In this document: positions 16,099 through 25,477 of the stretch, piece by piece | Layout: each line of letters starts with the position of its first letter | Position numbering within the stretch: the first letter of the stretch is position 1 | From: an uncultured Alistipes sp. | GTDB lineage: Bacteria > Bacteroidota > Bacteroidia > Bacteroidales > UBA932 | Direction of reading: 5' to 3' | DNA length: 62,163 nucleotides | Assembly (NCBI GenBank): GCA_900544195.1 | Contig: UQUJ01000007.1 | Location: forward strand, 1 to 62,163 | The notes under the pieces: generated by a model | What the model was told of the DNA's origin: nothing | The model's input: only the letters and a program-made list of their open reading frames with translations | The model's database searches: none | Made by a program: the position numbers and the translations under genes

Positions 16099-17040
16099 TT
16101 ATTTCCTCGGGCCGATAAACCGGTCACCGTTGAAATGAATCATATGATCCGGTGTGTCGGAAAGCCATACTTCAGTCTCCCATGCAATATCATCCACGTG
16201 TTTCTTGAATTCTTTCGCATTCGGGAAGGCTGTCACATATACGATTCCATAAGGGCAATCCTTAGTAAACTCTTCCAACTCAACAACACGCTTTGCGGAA
16301 ACCGGTCCGTGAGAAGTTACCACCTCAATGAGGAATAGCCAGCCACGTTTCTCGTCACTGATAACGATATCAGGGAGCTTTGAATGTTCGGTGAGGGGAA
16401 GTTTCAACGCCTCCAGACCAGCTGTATTAACATACAGGTCTTTGTCTTCGGCATCACCGATGTAGAGCAGTTTCCCGCCAGGAGCAAATCTGGGCGCGAA
16501 TTCTTCGACAACGGCAGACTGAACCTCATTGTGGGCTCCTGGAGAGAGATAATACTCATTCCCCTCGATAATCAGTGGAATGCGGTGCAAGTCACGCTCT
16601 GCTGCATATTTCTCACGTAACATTGTGGTCTCCTGGGCGAACTTCTCTACCTTATTTTTCCACTCTGCTTTGCCGTACCCCTGTACGACAGTCAATGCTT
16701 CAGGCGTAATGGCATAATGCGCCTTGGGGCTATTGACAGGCAGAGTCGGGTCGTCGGGATTATAATTGACGACAGAGGCCTGCACGAATTGATGCAATAC
16801 CTGACGGCGAAACGTTTCGCGAGTGTTGGGGGCATATGGTGATTCCGCTTTGTAGTTGTCGTTCACGAAAGCCATTATCTCTTTCGTGATGCGCTGGCTG
16901 GCCCGCTTCGCCTTTGCCCAAGGAGTGTCCTCCTTGATGCTGCACAGCGCCAGCAGCACCAGGGCAGACATTTCATTCTGCTGTGCTGCGGGAAGCCTCA
17001 ATGCTTTCAAAATCTCTTGTGCCTCAGTAATTTTGCTCAT
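16099..17040 (-). CDS. BsuBI/PstI-family type II restriction endonuclease
   Basis: The 313-residue protein has a helical N-terminal domain and a C-terminal nuclease domain. The nuclease core is visible in LPDIVISDEKRGWLFLIEVVTSHGPVSAKR, which gives the D...E-x-V (PD-(D/E)xK-like) layout, followed by IVYVTAFPNAKEFKKHVDDIAWETEVWL, characteristic of this family. Founding members cut CTGCAG; this enzyme's specificity is not proven. It shares an ATGA overlap with the methyltransferase and would be co-translated. The pair lacks the GAATAT hexamer so frequent elsewhere and has different codon use, which points to acquisition. Confidence 0.88.
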   Translation of the reverse strand: MSKITEAQEILKALRLPAAQQNEMSALVLLALCSIKEDTPWAKAKRASQRITKEIMAFVNDNYKAESPYAPNTRETFRRQVLHQFVQASVVNYNPDDPTLPVNSPKAHYAITPEALTVVQGYGKAEWKNKVEKFAQETTMLREKYAAERDLHRIPLIIEGNEYYLSPGAHNEVQSAVVEEFAPRFAPGGKLLYIGDAEDKDLYVNTAGLEALKLPLTEHSKLPDIVISDEKRGWLFLIEVVTSHGPVSAKRVVELEEFTKDCPYGIVYVTAFPNAKEFKKHVDDIAWETEVWLSDTPDHMIHFNGDRFIGPRK

Positions 17041-18614
17041 TTGTACTGAATCTTAAAGTAATCCAGGACCAGATCGTTGATGAAGTCGATGGAATAATTG
17101 TTTCTCAGAATAATCTTCCTTCCTATCTCCCGGATGGTCTCGATAGCGGGAAGCGGCATCATCCTCAGCTCAGTGGCGCTTACGTTGATGTTTCCGTTGA
17201 AGGTTCTGAACCAAGCATCAAACATCTCGCTGTCCAGCAGGGCGGTGATTCCCATAACTTCATCTCTGCGGAGGTGTCCTTTCGGTCTGTAAATATAGTT
17301 TAATTTGTTCTCAATTCCAACAAACTCATGCTGAGCCATATTGCCAAAGTATGGCGCTGCAACCAGACGGCTGTTGTCATCCTTGGAACTGAAACGCCTC
17401 AGCAGCACATAATTCTTGCTGGGGAGCAGTGCCGCTTTGGTCTCCGAGGCCACCTTGATGTACTGCCCCTTGCCTTTCTTCTGCACCGGATGGTCGCAGA
17501 GCATCTTCACCACATTGTGGAGCCAGTACAGCGGAACGGTGTCATCAGCCGGCTCATTCACGATGAAATCATACGCCCGGAATGCGACAACCGGTCCTGT
17601 CGATATCTTAATGCCATACTTCTCCATATTTCCGTCCCAGGAACGGAATAGACTCAATATCGCCTCATCACGTCTATCAACGGGCAGATAAACAACCTTC
17701 TCTTCGCTGCTCACATCCACAATCTCCGATGCAGCATACACCTTTTGGTAAGGGTGATCCAAGTCTGAGATGCCTTGGCTATAGGAAACAGTAATACGCC
17801 CACCATTTCCGGAGGGAATCATCCGCATAATGACCAATTCCTGTAGAACCTCATCCTTAGCGAACGTATCCTTGCGTGTATTGAACAGGTGGATGAGTTC
17901 AATACTGACATGCTGGAAGAGAAAATTCCGGAACGATTGGAAATACCTTCCAGAGGCAAAACTTCTCGGCGTGATGAATATCATCTGGCCATCTTCGGCG
18001 AGCAGTTTCGCGCAGATGGCCATGAACAGGGCGTAGATATTGGTTTGTCCATCGACGATACTGGCACAGGAGCGTGTGTGGATATCATCTTTGGCAAGCT
18101 TGAAATACGGAGGATTAGAAGTGACGTAGTCAAATCTCTCCTGGCCAAACATATCGCCAAAAATGGTGTCGGCTCCGTCGAGGCACTCGCATCTATCAAG
18201 AACGAAATCTGTCTCGTTAAGATGATAATCTATCTGAACTTTCCGGGTCTCACACCAGGCTTTCAGATAGTATAGAACGTCCAAGGTGAACGGAATGACC
18301 TTTTGGTCAGTCTCATAAAGTGTCAGATTTATCCTATCCGGAGACGACACTTCAACAAGGTGCTCAATTAAAGCGCAAGACAGAATAGCTAGTCCGCAAC
18401 CAGGATCCAGAATTGAAACCTCTTTTTTTTCTGATGGATTAGCCTGTCTTCCCATGAATTCCGAAATAACCAGCGGTGTGAAAAACTGCCCCTTGTTTTT
18501 TTTATCTTTCTGGATGGAGGCTTCAGCATACCCTTTACCGACCCTCTCAGCATACTGGGCAGGTCGTTCTCCGTCTAACGGGGTGATATGAGCAGTCTCC
18601 ATAGCCATGGCCAT
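17037..18614 (-). CDS. N6-adenine DNA methyltransferase of the BsuBI/PstI-type system
   Basis: The 525-residue enzyme has the gamma-class N6-adenine methyltransferase order: SAM-binding motif LDPGCGLAIL near residue 70 and the catalytic NPPYF near 165, followed by a target-recognition region. QFFTPLVISEFMG upstream of the SAM motif is typical of this group. It protects host DNA from the overlapping endonuclease. Three ATGs lie close together at the 5' end (MAMAMETAH), so the exact start is uncertain by up to four residues. The promoter is probably within 18615-18700, but no perfect -7 box is visible. Confidence 0.9.
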   Translation of the reverse strand: MAMAMETAHITPLDGERPAQYAERVGKGYAEASIQKDKKNKGQFFTPLVISEFMGRQANPSEKKEVSILDPGCGLAILSCALIEHLVEVSSPDRINLTLYETDQKVIPFTLDVLYYLKAWCETRKVQIDYHLNETDFVLDRCECLDGADTIFGDMFGQERFDYVTSNPPYFKLAKDDIHTRSCASIVDGQTNIYALFMAICAKLLAEDGQMIFITPRSFASGRYFQSFRNFLFQHVSIELIHLFNTRKDTFAKDEVLQELVIMRMIPSGNGGRITVSYSQGISDLDHPYQKVYAASEIVDVSSEEKVVYLPVDRRDEAILSLFRSWDGNMEKYGIKISTGPVVAFRAYDFIVNEPADDTVPLYWLHNVVKMLCDHPVQKKGKGQYIKVASETKAALLPSKNYVLLRRFSSKDDNSRLVAAPYFGNMAQHEFVGIENKLNYIYRPKGHLRRDEVMGITALLDSEMFDAWFRTFNGNINVSATELRMMPLPAIETIREIGRKIILRNNYSIDFINDLVLDYFKIQYK

Positions 18615-18808
18615 TTACTCTGACAGACTACAAATTTACTTATAATTTTCAGATCCTTTGCTGAGATTATCAGGAAAAGATTAATCTCTTTTTCTCAGTC
18701 TACTACAATCCACTACGCTCCAACGGGGTTTGCCCGTCCTTTGTAGCTATTGTGCATGTGATTGATTTTCTATAACTTACATACAGGAAACCAAGGCATG
18801 CATGTAAT
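18615..18808. other. Gene-free stretch upstream of the methyltransferase
   Basis: This stretch holds no recognisable gene or RNA. It contains the likely promoter region of the restriction-modification operon and leads into an amidase-like remnant. Confidence 0.6.
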
Positions 18809-18931
18809 ATGTCAATCCTTATCGACAATGGTCACAGCTACGACACGCCGTGGAAGCGCCGTACATCGGTTCATCGATTCGCCATCCGCCAAGCCCTATC
18901 TCGAGCGGATGGCTTTCTCAAAAGGCCATAA
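18809..18931 (+). pseudogene. N-acetylmuramoyl-L-alanine amidase remnant (N-terminus only)
   Basis: The 40-residue frame begins MSILIDNGHSYDTPWKRR. The LIDNGH-x-x-DTPGKR start is characteristic of small Bacteroidales N-acetylmuramoyl-L-alanine amidases (Amidase_3), in which the histidine is a zinc ligand. After about 17 residues the similarity is lost and a stop follows. Such amidases are often carried on prophages and conjugative elements, so this may be a scar of an earlier insertion next to the restriction island. The match is short. Confidence 0.45.
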
Positions 18932-19009
18932 ACTGCTCTAGTGCATTGCCTTGGCTACACGGACGAAACACCGGAGGCCAAACCAATACGCGGGGGCATG
19001 ATCAGGTCA

Positions 19010-20290
19010 CTACTCTTTGATGCAGCGGATTGAATAGGCGTCGGCGCGTCCGGCGGAAGCGGTGGCTGAGACGGATGTGCCGGCGGCCTCGTTCATGAAT
19101 GCGAGCACACAGAACCCGAAACCGGCTGTCTTCTCATTATAGGATTTGGCAGGAGAGTTTCCCCAATAGGATCCCCAAAGTCCGCTCTTGGAGCCCATAA
19201 GCATGGCGTAGGAGCCGTCGTAGCGGGCTGCGGCAGGGAAAAACTGAGAGCCCTCCTTCATATTGAAAGACCATCCATAGTTGTAGTCTTTGGCATCGAT
19301 CACTCCGTCACCGTTCACGTCCACCACATCAAAAGAAGATGGATCTTGAGTATATCCACCAGTGGTCGTGAATGTCCTGAACACATCTGCGGGCGGAACA
19401 CGATAGCCTACAGGGCAAGGATCATAGAAAGACTTGGAGCCTTTGTTGACGTAATTGTTGTCCGAATTTCTCTCGTCCCCTTTAGGATTGCCCCACAACG
19501 CGTCATTGCTGTCGGAGGCCTTCAGCCAATCCCTGCTTGTGTTGCACTGGGCATAGTTCGAAAGACATTTAGTAGGATTGGCTATTGAATATTCAATGGT
19601 GTTGTTCTCAACCGAACTCCAAAGTGAATATGTGATCTTCACCTCCGCGCCATCAGGACCATACACGGGAACCGGTTGGGTCTTTTCATTCCCGGTAAGA
19701 CTCGGAGCTGACGGGAACGGATCCTTGCGTCCCCATTGGTACAACAGACCGTAAGGCTTCACGTCAGGAGCAGAACCGAAAGTGGAGGTCATTGCGCCGA
19801 GGTTCATATTCATCACCTCGTAGCCGCTCTTGGCCGTAACAGTTTTCACATTCTCTTCCGGGAACCAGATGTGCCAACTCCAGATGACTCTCTTGTCAGC
19901 GGAATAGGCGGCGATCAATGCGTTACCGTTGACATCACCGGCTTTGAAAGAGATTGTCCCATCCTTTAGTTTCACATCCGTGATCATTCCCTTGCTGGTT
20001 TCCCAAACTAGAGCCGCGGAATCAGGTGACATCTTTTCAGGAGCATCAAGGCCTTCTGTAGCGGCTCCGTTCCCTTTGACGGTGGCATCAAAAGAACAAG
20101 CACCTGTCTGCAGGATAATATAGCAGTTGGATGTGCCATTCGCGCTGAGGTCTCTGACGACAATCTCCGGCGTCGGGTCAACCCCAGGCTCAGGATCGGG
20201 TGTCGGATCAGGATCAGTGTTGTTCTTGCCACAAGCCGTGGCGATCAGGAGCAAAGTGCCCCCTACAAATCTTCTCAGATTCTTTTTCAT
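19010..20290 (-). CDS. Surface lipoprotein with Fibrobacter-paralogous-type C-terminal domain
   Basis: The protein of about 426 residues starts at the ATG giving MKKNLRRFVGGTLLLIATAC, a lipoprotein signal; the longer frame upstream adds 20 non-signal residues. A linker rich in Asp and Pro (PDPTPDPEP) follows, then a beta-rich region, and from about residue 130 a domain with MNMNLGAMTS, GLLYQWGRKDPFPS, SFYDPCPVGYRVPP and the ending YSIRCIKE. This pattern is seen in Bacteroidales cell-surface lipoproteins related to the Fib_succ_major domain, function unknown. It is divergent from the DUF1080 gene. Confidence 0.7.
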   Translation of the reverse strand: MKKNLRRFVGGTLLLIATACGKNNTDPDPTPDPEPGVDPTPEIVVRDLSANGTSNCYIILQTGACSFDATVKGNGAATEGLDAPEKMSPDSAALVWETSKGMITDVKLKDGTISFKAGDVNGNALIAAYSADKRVIWSWHIWFPEENVKTVTAKSGYEVMNMNLGAMTSTFGSAPDVKPYGLLYQWGRKDPFPSAPSLTGNEKTQPVPVYGPDGAEVKITYSLWSSVENNTIEYSIANPTKCLSNYAQCNTSRDWLKASDSNDALWGNPKGDERNSDNNYVNKGSKSFYDPCPVGYRVPPADVFRTFTTTGGYTQDPSSFDVVDVNGDGVIDAKDYNYGWSFNMKEGSQFFPAAARYDGSYAMLMGSKSGLWGSYWGNSPAKSYNEKTAGFGFCVLAFMNEAAGTSVSATASAGRADAYSIRCIKE

Positions 20291-20434
20291 AACAGTTCGT
20301 TTTTTTATATACGGTGCTATTATACGCATTTTTTTCATAAAAAACTTCATGTTTACATCAAAAATAGCACGTGACCCATCATGCCAACAAGTGTCAAATT
20401 ATTATTTCGGAATCTCATTTTGTGACCAAGCATT

Positions 20435-20465
20435 TTTGCTTTGTCTTAATAATTCCGTATTTTTG
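20435..20465 (+). promoter_or_regulatory. Promoter of the DUF1080 lipoprotein gene
   Basis: TTTG at 20435-20438 and TATTTTTG at 20458-20465 are separated by 19 bases, an almost ideal match. The ATG at 20517 is about 50 bases downstream. Confidence 0.75.
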
Positions 20466-20516
20466 TAATCACAAATAATGTCAATAGCACAAGACTGTAA
20501 TTTTAATCTCTGTACA

Positions 20517-21812
20517 ATGAAAAAGATCTTTTTAGGGTTGGCGACAGCAGGTTTCGCGGCATTGATGACATCTTGCGGGACAAAGCCGAACACCCTGACA
20601 TCCGATGAGAAGGCAGACGGCTGGGTACTCCTGTTCAATGGAGAGAACCTTGACGGTTGGCGCGACTACAATGGTGACTCTCTGACCAACGGCTGGACCG
20701 TCGTGGACGGCTGCATCCAGGCTTCCGGAGAGGGAGCCGACGAGTCAGGCTACATCGTGACCGACAAGAAGTACGAAAATTTCGAGTTATCATGGGACTG
20801 GAAGCTCACACACGGAGGAAACAGCGGAATGCTCTACCACGTGGTCGAGAATCCTAAATTCAAGGTTCCGTATGTCACCGGACCGGAGTACCAACTGATT
20901 GACAATGAGGGTTGGGAAGAAGTCAATGCCCCTACCAGACTGGAAGAGTGGCAGAAACTCGGCGTGGACTACGCGATGCATCTTCCTGACTACAGCAAGA
21001 TGAAGGTCAACCCTCAGGGCGAATGGAACAACTCGAAGATCGTCTTCGACAACGGCCACGTGGAGCATTGGCTCAACGGCGAGAAGATCCTTGAGTTCGA
21101 GGCTTGGACGGACGACTGGTTCGAGAGGAAGGCAAGCGGCAAATGGGGCGACGCCACTGAATATGGTCTCGCTCACGAAGGCGTGATCTGTCTTCAGGAC
21201 CACGGCGACCCGGCCTCTTTCAGAAACATCAAGATCAAGGAACTGCCACGCAAGGCCGGCAATGAGGTCGAGCTTTTCAACGGCAAGGATCTGCACGGAT
21301 GGGAGTTGTTCGGAAGCATGCGCACCGGTGTGGACGAGGAAGGCAACCTCGTGACAGAGAACGGAGAAGACCTCCGCTACGGCTATCTCGGAACCCGTGA
21401 ATATTACAAGGACTTCGACCTCACCGTGGAGTTCCGGCAGTGCTCCAACGGCAACTCCGGCCTCTTCTTCCACTCATTCGTGGAGGGCGGCTACCAGAAC
21501 AACATCGTGAACGGCTGGCAGTGCGAGGTTGCTCCGAAGGGCTATGACACGGCTGGCATCTACGAGTCATACGGTCGTGGCTGGCTGGTCCAGATTCCTG
21601 ACGAGAAGGAGGAGATCCTCAAGGAAGGAGAGTGGAACACGCTTCGCCTGAGGGTGGAGGGCGACAATGTGAAGACATGGCTGAACGGCGAGCCTATGGT
21701 TGACATCAATGACGAGCTGATCGGATCAAAGTCAGGCCGCATCATGCTCCAGATCCACGACGGCAACAACATCAAAGTCCTCTGGCGCAACTTCCGCCTC
21801 ACGACTTTATAG
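20517..21812 (+). CDS. Lipoprotein with two 3-keto-disaccharide hydrolase (DUF1080) domains
   Basis: The 431-residue protein carries a lipoprotein signal, MKKIFLGLATAGFAALMTSC, and two copies of the jelly-roll DUF1080 domain. Copy one (about 35-235) has GWVLLFNGENLDGWRDYNG and HGGNSGMLYHVVE; copy two (about 245-430) has NEVELFNGKDLHGWELFG and CSNGNSGLFFHSFVEGG. Some DUF1080 proteins hydrolyse 3-keto-glycosides in an oxidative sugar-cleavage route. The matching dehydrogenase and lyase genes are not in this window. The start at 20517 is chosen because it begins the signal peptide. Confidence 0.85.
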   Translation: MKKIFLGLATAGFAALMTSCGTKPNTLTSDEKADGWVLLFNGENLDGWRDYNGDSLTNGWTVVDGCIQASGEGADESGYIVTDKKYENFELSWDWKLTHGGNSGMLYHVVENPKFKVPYVTGPEYQLIDNEGWEEVNAPTRLEEWQKLGVDYAMHLPDYSKMKVNPQGEWNNSKIVFDNGHVEHWLNGEKILEFEAWTDDWFERKASGKWGDATEYGLAHEGVICLQDHGDPASFRNIKIKELPRKAGNEVELFNGKDLHGWELFGSMRTGVDEEGNLVTENGEDLRYGYLGTREYYKDFDLTVEFRQCSNGNSGLFFHSFVEGGYQNNIVNGWQCEVAPKGYDTAGIYESYGRGWLVQIPDEKEEILKEGEWNTLRLRVEGDNVKTWLNGEPMVDINDELIGSKSGRIMLQIHDGNNIKVLWRNFRLTTL

Positions 21813-21828
21813 TTATCCTTAACGCAAA

Positions 21829-21995
21829 CTAAGTAACCTTCAAAAAATAACCTGCCTCATCTTAAGGAATCTTTTCGGTCTATATCTGTTTTCTCATCAG
21901 TCATGTGCCACCGGCACACTCCTTCTTCGAAAATAGATCTATCCTCGAAAATCTTCTCCTAATCTGAGACAGGTTATTTTTTTCACGTTACTAAG
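21829..21995. repeat. Long covarying hairpin repeat, copy 2
   Basis: This copy is 167 bases, the same length as copy 1. Its outer arms, CTAAGTAACC and GTTACTAAG, pair; inside, AATAACCTG pairs with CAGGTTATT and TTTTCG with CGAAAA. The apex is TGTGCC (21904-21909) with GGCACA (21913-21918), where copies 1 and 3 have GTGTAC/GTACAC. The sequence changes therefore keep pairing. It lies between convergent genes. Confidence 0.8.
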
Positions 21996-22037
21996 TAAGC
22001 GTTAAAAAACAAGTTGGTAATGTTTAACGCTTACTAA
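21992..22037. repeat. Tip-only mini copy of the long hairpin
   Basis: AGTAAGCGTTAAA (21994-22006) pairs perfectly with TTTAACGCTTACT (22023-22035). These are the outer ends of the long hairpin family joined over a 16-base loop, overlapping the right end of copy 2. Confidence 0.75.
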
Positions 22038-22056
22038 ACGACACAAAAGGATACAA

Positions 22057-22108
22057 AAAAAGAAGTTGGCTGATTTTGCACGTTACCAAAACCAGCCAAC
22101 TTCTTTTT
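22057..22108. terminator. Bidirectional hairpin with CACGTTAC apex (A)
   Basis: AAAAAGAAGTTGGCTG (22057-22072) pairs perfectly with CAGCCAACTTCTTTTT (22093-22108). The loop region holds TTTTG-CACGTTAC-CAAAA, an inner five-pair stem capped by eight bases. It lies between convergent DUF1080 and GH2 genes and has U-tracts on both strands, so it should end both transcripts. Confidence 0.8.
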
Positions 22109-22121
22109 AGCATCCCACCCG

Positions 22122-25100
22122 TCAATCGAACCTGAGCATGGAATCATCCAGCCACTTTGTGCCGACCAACGCCTGATAGTCGCCGGTGTCCTTGCCGGAC
22201 CGGAAATTACGGAAATAACGGTTCTCCGAAAGGAGTTTTCCGTCAGCGGAAGTCAGGGAGAGTGTCACGATGCAAAGACCATCCGGCACATCAGCGATGT
22301 CAAGCACCGGAGTCGTCGTGTCCTCCGCAGGACTTACCTGGGCTGTTTTTGAATATACTTCCTCACCGTTCGGATTAACTAAGGTAACGCTGGCTGTAAG
22401 GTTATTAAGATCACCGCAGCTGGCGTTGACAACCTCAATCCGGCAAGTGGCCGGGTTCAACTGGATGTGCAACGGCTCACAGGCCTTCCTCACGGCGGCA
22501 CACGCACCGGTCGGACGGAACCAATAGTCGTAAGTCTGCCATGCGAGGCTCGGCCACGCACTGTGGGACATCCAGATCAGCAATCCCTTGCGGTTCACAT
22601 TGTTAGCCTCATACATGGCACGGTAGCCATCATAGTTGATCCATTGGGCATACTTCGCGAACCTCTCGGCGGACTCCAAGGCCTGGTCGCCGAAACGCCT
22701 GCGGGTCATCCCTATGAACGCCGTGTCTCCCTGCGCTCCCGTCCTGGTGAAATCATGCTGCCCCCAGACATCATCGATCGGCCACAAATGCCCGGATGTC
22801 AGCATCTGCGACAGGCTCTTATAGTCCATGATGGCCGGCATTCCCCTCTCGCTGTGGAACTTGGACGTAGGGTTCTCGAAATAGAAGGAAGGCTCGACCG
22901 CACGGTAAGGGCCGTGACCGCTGACACCGTCGTCCGCTGAGCTTGGAATGTACACGATGTCGGAATGGAGATCCTTCACGGTCATTACAAGGCCATCGTT
23001 CAAGGCGGCAGGAGGATAGCCCTCGTTGCGTCCGCAATAAAGTCCGATGCTCGGATGCCTGCGGATAAGGCTGACATAATCCCTCGCGTTGTCGATGAAC
23101 ATCCCGTTGTCGTCCGGATCCGGGCCGTCAGCCGGATTAGCTAGCCAGAAATCCTGCCAGACCACGATTCCGTACTTGTCACAAGCCTCGTAGAACTCCT
23201 CGTCGCCCGTCTGGCCGACCCAGTTACGGATCATATTCAGATTCATGTCTCTGTGCATGCGGACAGCGGTGTCATATTCATCGGCTCCGTAGCGGAGATT
23301 ATATTCACTGAACCCCCAGTTCCCGCCTTTCGGGAAGAAGCGGCGGCCATTGATGAACATTTTGAGATCGCTCATCACGTCGCCGTAAGTGAATTCGCGG
23401 ATTCCGGCAAGCCACTCGATGGAGGTCATCGCCTCGTCCGCCCCGTCTGGGATGAACGAGAAGGTAGCCTTGTGCAGATTCGGCTCGCCGTAGCCGTTCG
23501 GCCACCAAAGAGCGATCTCGCGATCCTTCAGTTGTGAATATTCCTCCGGCGTGAATGCAAGAGTCTCGACCGTCCCCGCCTTAGCGACGATATGCCGCTC
23601 AAACTCAATTCCTTCTATAGTTCCGCGGAGGGTTCCGGCAACGTCTTCCGAAGAGACTCCGGCCACATTGACGGACACCGTCATTGATGCCAGACCGTCC
23701 TTCAAGCGGCTCCGCACCAGAGGGTCGCCGAGGTACACCGGAGCGGATCGCTCGATCCTGACATCGTTCCAGATTCCCATGTCACGGCCTCTGACCGTAG
23801 GCATCCAATCCCAGCCGACGGTCGCATGGAATGTTGGGTTGTCGGCTCCCAACTGACCTCCGTTGAAGTCAGGACTCTCGGCGTTTTTCTCCTTCACCGC
23901 CGCGTAATGGGCCGGCTTGATGACGCGGACCGCTACCACGTTACCGTCCTCCCGGAGCAAATCCGTGATGTCAAAGCGTGCGCGCCTGAAAGCGCCGGCG
24001 ATGTTTCCAAGCTTGTTGCCGTTGAGATAAACCTCTGCCTTCCAGTTGATTCCGTCGAAGGTAAGGAAGATGTGGTCTCCCGGGCGCTTCGACAGGGTAA
24101 GCGACTGGGTCGCAGGAGTCCACCTGTACCAGAAATCCGAGTTGAAGTAGGATTCGGAAATATGCAGGTTGTTGTCGGCGATCGCCGGATCCGGAACCGC
24201 ACCGGCGGCGATGTAGCTGTAGAGAACCGTTCCCGGCACGACGGCAGGCAGCCAATCAGCGTCGTCATATTCATTGGAGGAGATCTCCTCACCGCTGGAA
24301 GCCACCGCCGAGGCTCTCTGAAGCTTCCACTCCGCATCGTCGGACCTGCCGTCTTTCACCTTCGGTCCGAACACCTCAAACTCGCTCAAAGCCAGACACT
24401 CACCATCATCAGCCGCCCCCGTCAGGCGGAGGCGGACATAGCGCGCGTTCCCTTTCGCCTTGAATGAATATGTCAGCGAATCCGTCGCCGGAAGATCCGC
24501 GACTCGTCTCCAGACCTTCGCGTCGTCCGAAACCTCGACCCAGCCGCCCTCGGCTCTATGGATCCAATGCAGCCGGATCTCGTCGAACTTTCTTTTTGAG
24601 CCAAGATCGACGCTGATCCACTGCGGGCCGCCGTCCGCGCTCATCCATGCGCTGGTAAAGACCTCAGAAGGAAGCACGTTGAATCCCCTTGCCTCCTTTG
24701 AGTCGTAAGGTCCCGTGTCGGAACTTCTGCCGAAGGACTTCTCCGAGGAGAAATCCACGGACTTGATGACCCAGAAAAGAGCGCCTTCCATCTCGAACTG
24801 AACATGGAAGCGACTGAAATCCACAGCATTGGCAAGAGGTATCTCAAGATCCAACTCCCTAGCCGGCCTTGTCAGAGTCTCAGCCTGCTTATTAGGGTCG
24901 GTGATCACCTCGGGATGGCGCGGCGATCCCGGCAGCCCGGATCCTCCGATGAATCCGACCTCACGGAAATCCGAACCGGAGCCTGAAGCGCGGCAAGAAA
25001 TTGACCATTCAGAGCTAGGTTCCTGATAGACGACATATCCCCGGATCCTGACACAGGACGCTGTAAAACTCTGGCGTCCCCACTCATATTCAAGAAAGGT

Positions 25101-25388
25101 GCTGTACCCTTCCAATGTGTTTCTTGAATATGGCCCCGCATCCACCGTCCATTCCTTCTCGCGCCGAGGAAGTTCGCCCTCGGGCGTGGAGACCTTCAGC
25201 CAGGCCGGCTCCCCACTCTCGACGACCCCGTCGGTGACCAGTTGCGCCGTAAGGTTGTAGTCATAGGTTGACGATGCGTAAGCCGCCTTGTTCAATGCGA
25301 TGTTCTCGTCAGGCCCATTGTCCGAGCACCCGGCCAGCACCAGTGCGAGAGCCACCGCAGCGGCGAAAGATGATTTCTTCACTAACAT
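22122..25388 (-). CDS. Glycoside hydrolase family 2 lipoprotein with discoidin-like domain
   Basis: This protein of about 1,088 residues has a lipoprotein signal, MLVKKSSFAAAVALALVLAGC, then carbohydrate-binding F5/8-type (discoidin) regions (about 25-345, with ARYVRLRLTG), then the GH2 sugar-binding, immunoglobulin-like and TIM-barrel domains. The barrel shows FPKGGNWG, MNLNMIRNWVGQTGDEEFYEACDKYG, and CGRNEGYPP with the acid/base glutamate. HSERGMPAI holds a candidate nucleophile. The arrangement is closest to exo-beta-glucosaminidase and beta-mannosidase-like GH2 enzymes. No SusCD pair is nearby. The chosen ATG at 25388 begins the signal; the upstream frame adds nine residues. Confidence 0.85.
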   Translation of the reverse strand: MLVKKSSFAAAVALALVLAGCSDNGPDENIALNKAAYASSTYDYNLTAQLVTDGVVESGEPAWLKVSTPEGELPRREKEWTVDAGPYSRNTLEGYSTFLEYEWGRQSFTASCVRIRGYVVYQEPSSEWSISCRASGSGSDFREVGFIGGSGLPGSPRHPEVITDPNKQAETLTRPARELDLEIPLANAVDFSRFHVQFEMEGALFWVIKSVDFSSEKSFGRSSDTGPYDSKEARGFNVLPSEVFTSAWMSADGGPQWISVDLGSKRKFDEIRLHWIHRAEGGWVEVSDDAKVWRRVADLPATDSLTYSFKAKGNARYVRLRLTGAADDGECLALSEFEVFGPKVKDGRSDDAEWKLQRASAVASSGEEISSNEYDDADWLPAVVPGTVLYSYIAAGAVPDPAIADNNLHISESYFNSDFWYRWTPATQSLTLSKRPGDHIFLTFDGINWKAEVYLNGNKLGNIAGAFRRARFDITDLLREDGNVVAVRVIKPAHYAAVKEKNAESPDFNGGQLGADNPTFHATVGWDWMPTVRGRDMGIWNDVRIERSAPVYLGDPLVRSRLKDGLASMTVSVNVAGVSSEDVAGTLRGTIEGIEFERHIVAKAGTVETLAFTPEEYSQLKDREIALWWPNGYGEPNLHKATFSFIPDGADEAMTSIEWLAGIREFTYGDVMSDLKMFINGRRFFPKGGNWGFSEYNLRYGADEYDTAVRMHRDMNLNMIRNWVGQTGDEEFYEACDKYGIVVWQDFWLANPADGPDPDDNGMFIDNARDYVSLIRRHPSIGLYCGRNEGYPPAALNDGLVMTVKDLHSDIVYIPSSADDGVSGHGPYRAVEPSFYFENPTSKFHSERGMPAIMDYKSLSQMLTSGHLWPIDDVWGQHDFTRTGAQGDTAFIGMTRRRFGDQALESAERFAKYAQWINYDGYRAMYEANNVNRKGLLIWMSHSAWPSLAWQTYDYWFRPTGACAAVRKACEPLHIQLNPATCRIEVVNASCGDLNNLTASVTLVNPNGEEVYSKTAQVSPAEDTTTPVLDIADVPDGLCIVTLSLTSADGKLLSENRYFRNFRSGKDTGDYQALVGTKWLDDSMLRFD

Positions 25389-25477
25389 ATCAATCAATTG
25401 TTTCTGCAAGATCACTAATCCTTATATATAATCGAACGAATATAGTAATAAATATTCATAAAGCAATAAGGAGGTTG

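Noticed and set aside
15387..19009. tRNA-Ala as integration site of a complete mobile island
   Set aside because: No integrase and no repeated tRNA 3' end was found, so only acquisition near the tRNA, not tRNA-directed integration, is supported.
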